Shown in pieces: positions 63,838 through 64,000 of a stretch of DNA of 64,000 nt. A program made the position numbers and the translations under genes. Numbering within the stretch: the stretch's first letter is position 1; the number at the start of each line of letters is the position of its first letter. The stretch comes from Pachyseris speciosa (lineage: Eukaryota; Cnidaria; Anthozoa; Scleractinia; Pachyseridae), in assembly GCA_016490735.1 (NCBI GenBank), contig JAEMWC010000447.1, forward strand, positions 577,501 through 641,500, in the 5' to 3' direction. The notes beneath the pieces were generated by a model. It saw nothing but the letters and a program-made list of their open reading frames with translations. It did no database searches and was not told the DNA's origin.

Positions 63838-64000
63838 GCTTTAATCCTTAATTTAACGAGGACTCATTGCGATTACATGCTTATAAGATAAGGGCAAAAG
63901 TTTCTTAACGCTGTTGAGGCACCGAGGTCGAAAAACAGTCAGCCAAGCGGAGTAAAAAGACTCCTTCGCTTGCAAAACAAAGTAACAAAACAAACAAACA
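63838..64000 (-). repeat. Interspersed repeat, inverted partner of 14438-14600
   Basis: Reverse complement shares cttggctgactgtttttcga, cctcaacagcgttaagaaac and gcaatgagtcctcgt with 14438-14600. It runs to the window edge. Confidence 0.7.

Overview
The window looks like nuclear DNA of an anthozoan cnidarian, most likely a reef-building coral. It is AT-rich and intron-rich, with short symmetric exons and very many short inverted-repeat transposons, tRNA-derived SINEs and microsatellites. Several repeats are of types I recall from coral genomes: the 'gctccgagaggtttttctcc' SINE core, the 'ggcttcatagctcagttggt' tRNA-like repeat and the 'gacgaagggctaacgctcga' Penelope-like tail. The species cannot be read from the sequence. 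No bacterial operon, CRISPR array or viral genome is seen.

All recognisable host genes lie on the minus strand. (1) The left gene (about 4.7-10.7 kb) has a signal-peptide exon, two exons encoding a domain that resembles an uncharacterised bacterial family (HWYR..WSHKPG type), and an exon matching the N-terminal part of a tyrosinase domain; a possible terminal exon lies at 514-746. (2) At 20.8-22.6 kb are the last two exons of a peptidoglycan-peptidase-like (M15) gene. (3) At 32.6-33.7 kb is an intact single-exon class A GPCR. (4) The right gene (about 44.5-60.8 kb) is the best-supported multi-exon gene. It has a TATA box, a non-coding 5' exon, a signal-peptide exon, a WSC-like cysteine-rich exon, six thrombospondin type 1 (TSP1) exons, three exons with a complete six-histidine tyrosinase domain, and one or two possible terminal exons. 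Every internal coding exon is phase 1-1, so modules can be duplicated or skipped without changing the frame. The left and right genes share a homologous tyrosinase exon and probably belong to one local family of secreted type-3 copper proteins.

The TSP1 part of the right gene is still changing. A unit of about 920-935 bp (exon, foldback MITE and half a SINE) is tandemly repeated near 54.4-56.5 kb, and one exon copy carries a 1-bp deletion. A separate unit of about 500 bp is repeated at 51.1-52.1 kb.

The rest is transposon-derived or has no recognisable content. It includes a degraded LINE with a reverse transcriptase (10.9-12.9 kb), a second LINE remnant (16.9-17.7 kb), and MITE families with two or three copies each. 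Three elements have recognisable target-site duplications: TTA at 37.9-38.3 kb (Harbinger-like), an 8-bp one at 42.7-44.3 kb with a MITE nested inside, and a 9-bp one at 61.3-62.4 kb. The last carries a decayed RecQ-helicase fragment between long terminal inverted repeats, like a Pack-MULE. A decayed minisatellite occupies 40.0-41.6 kb, and repeats of about 380 bp fill the right edge.
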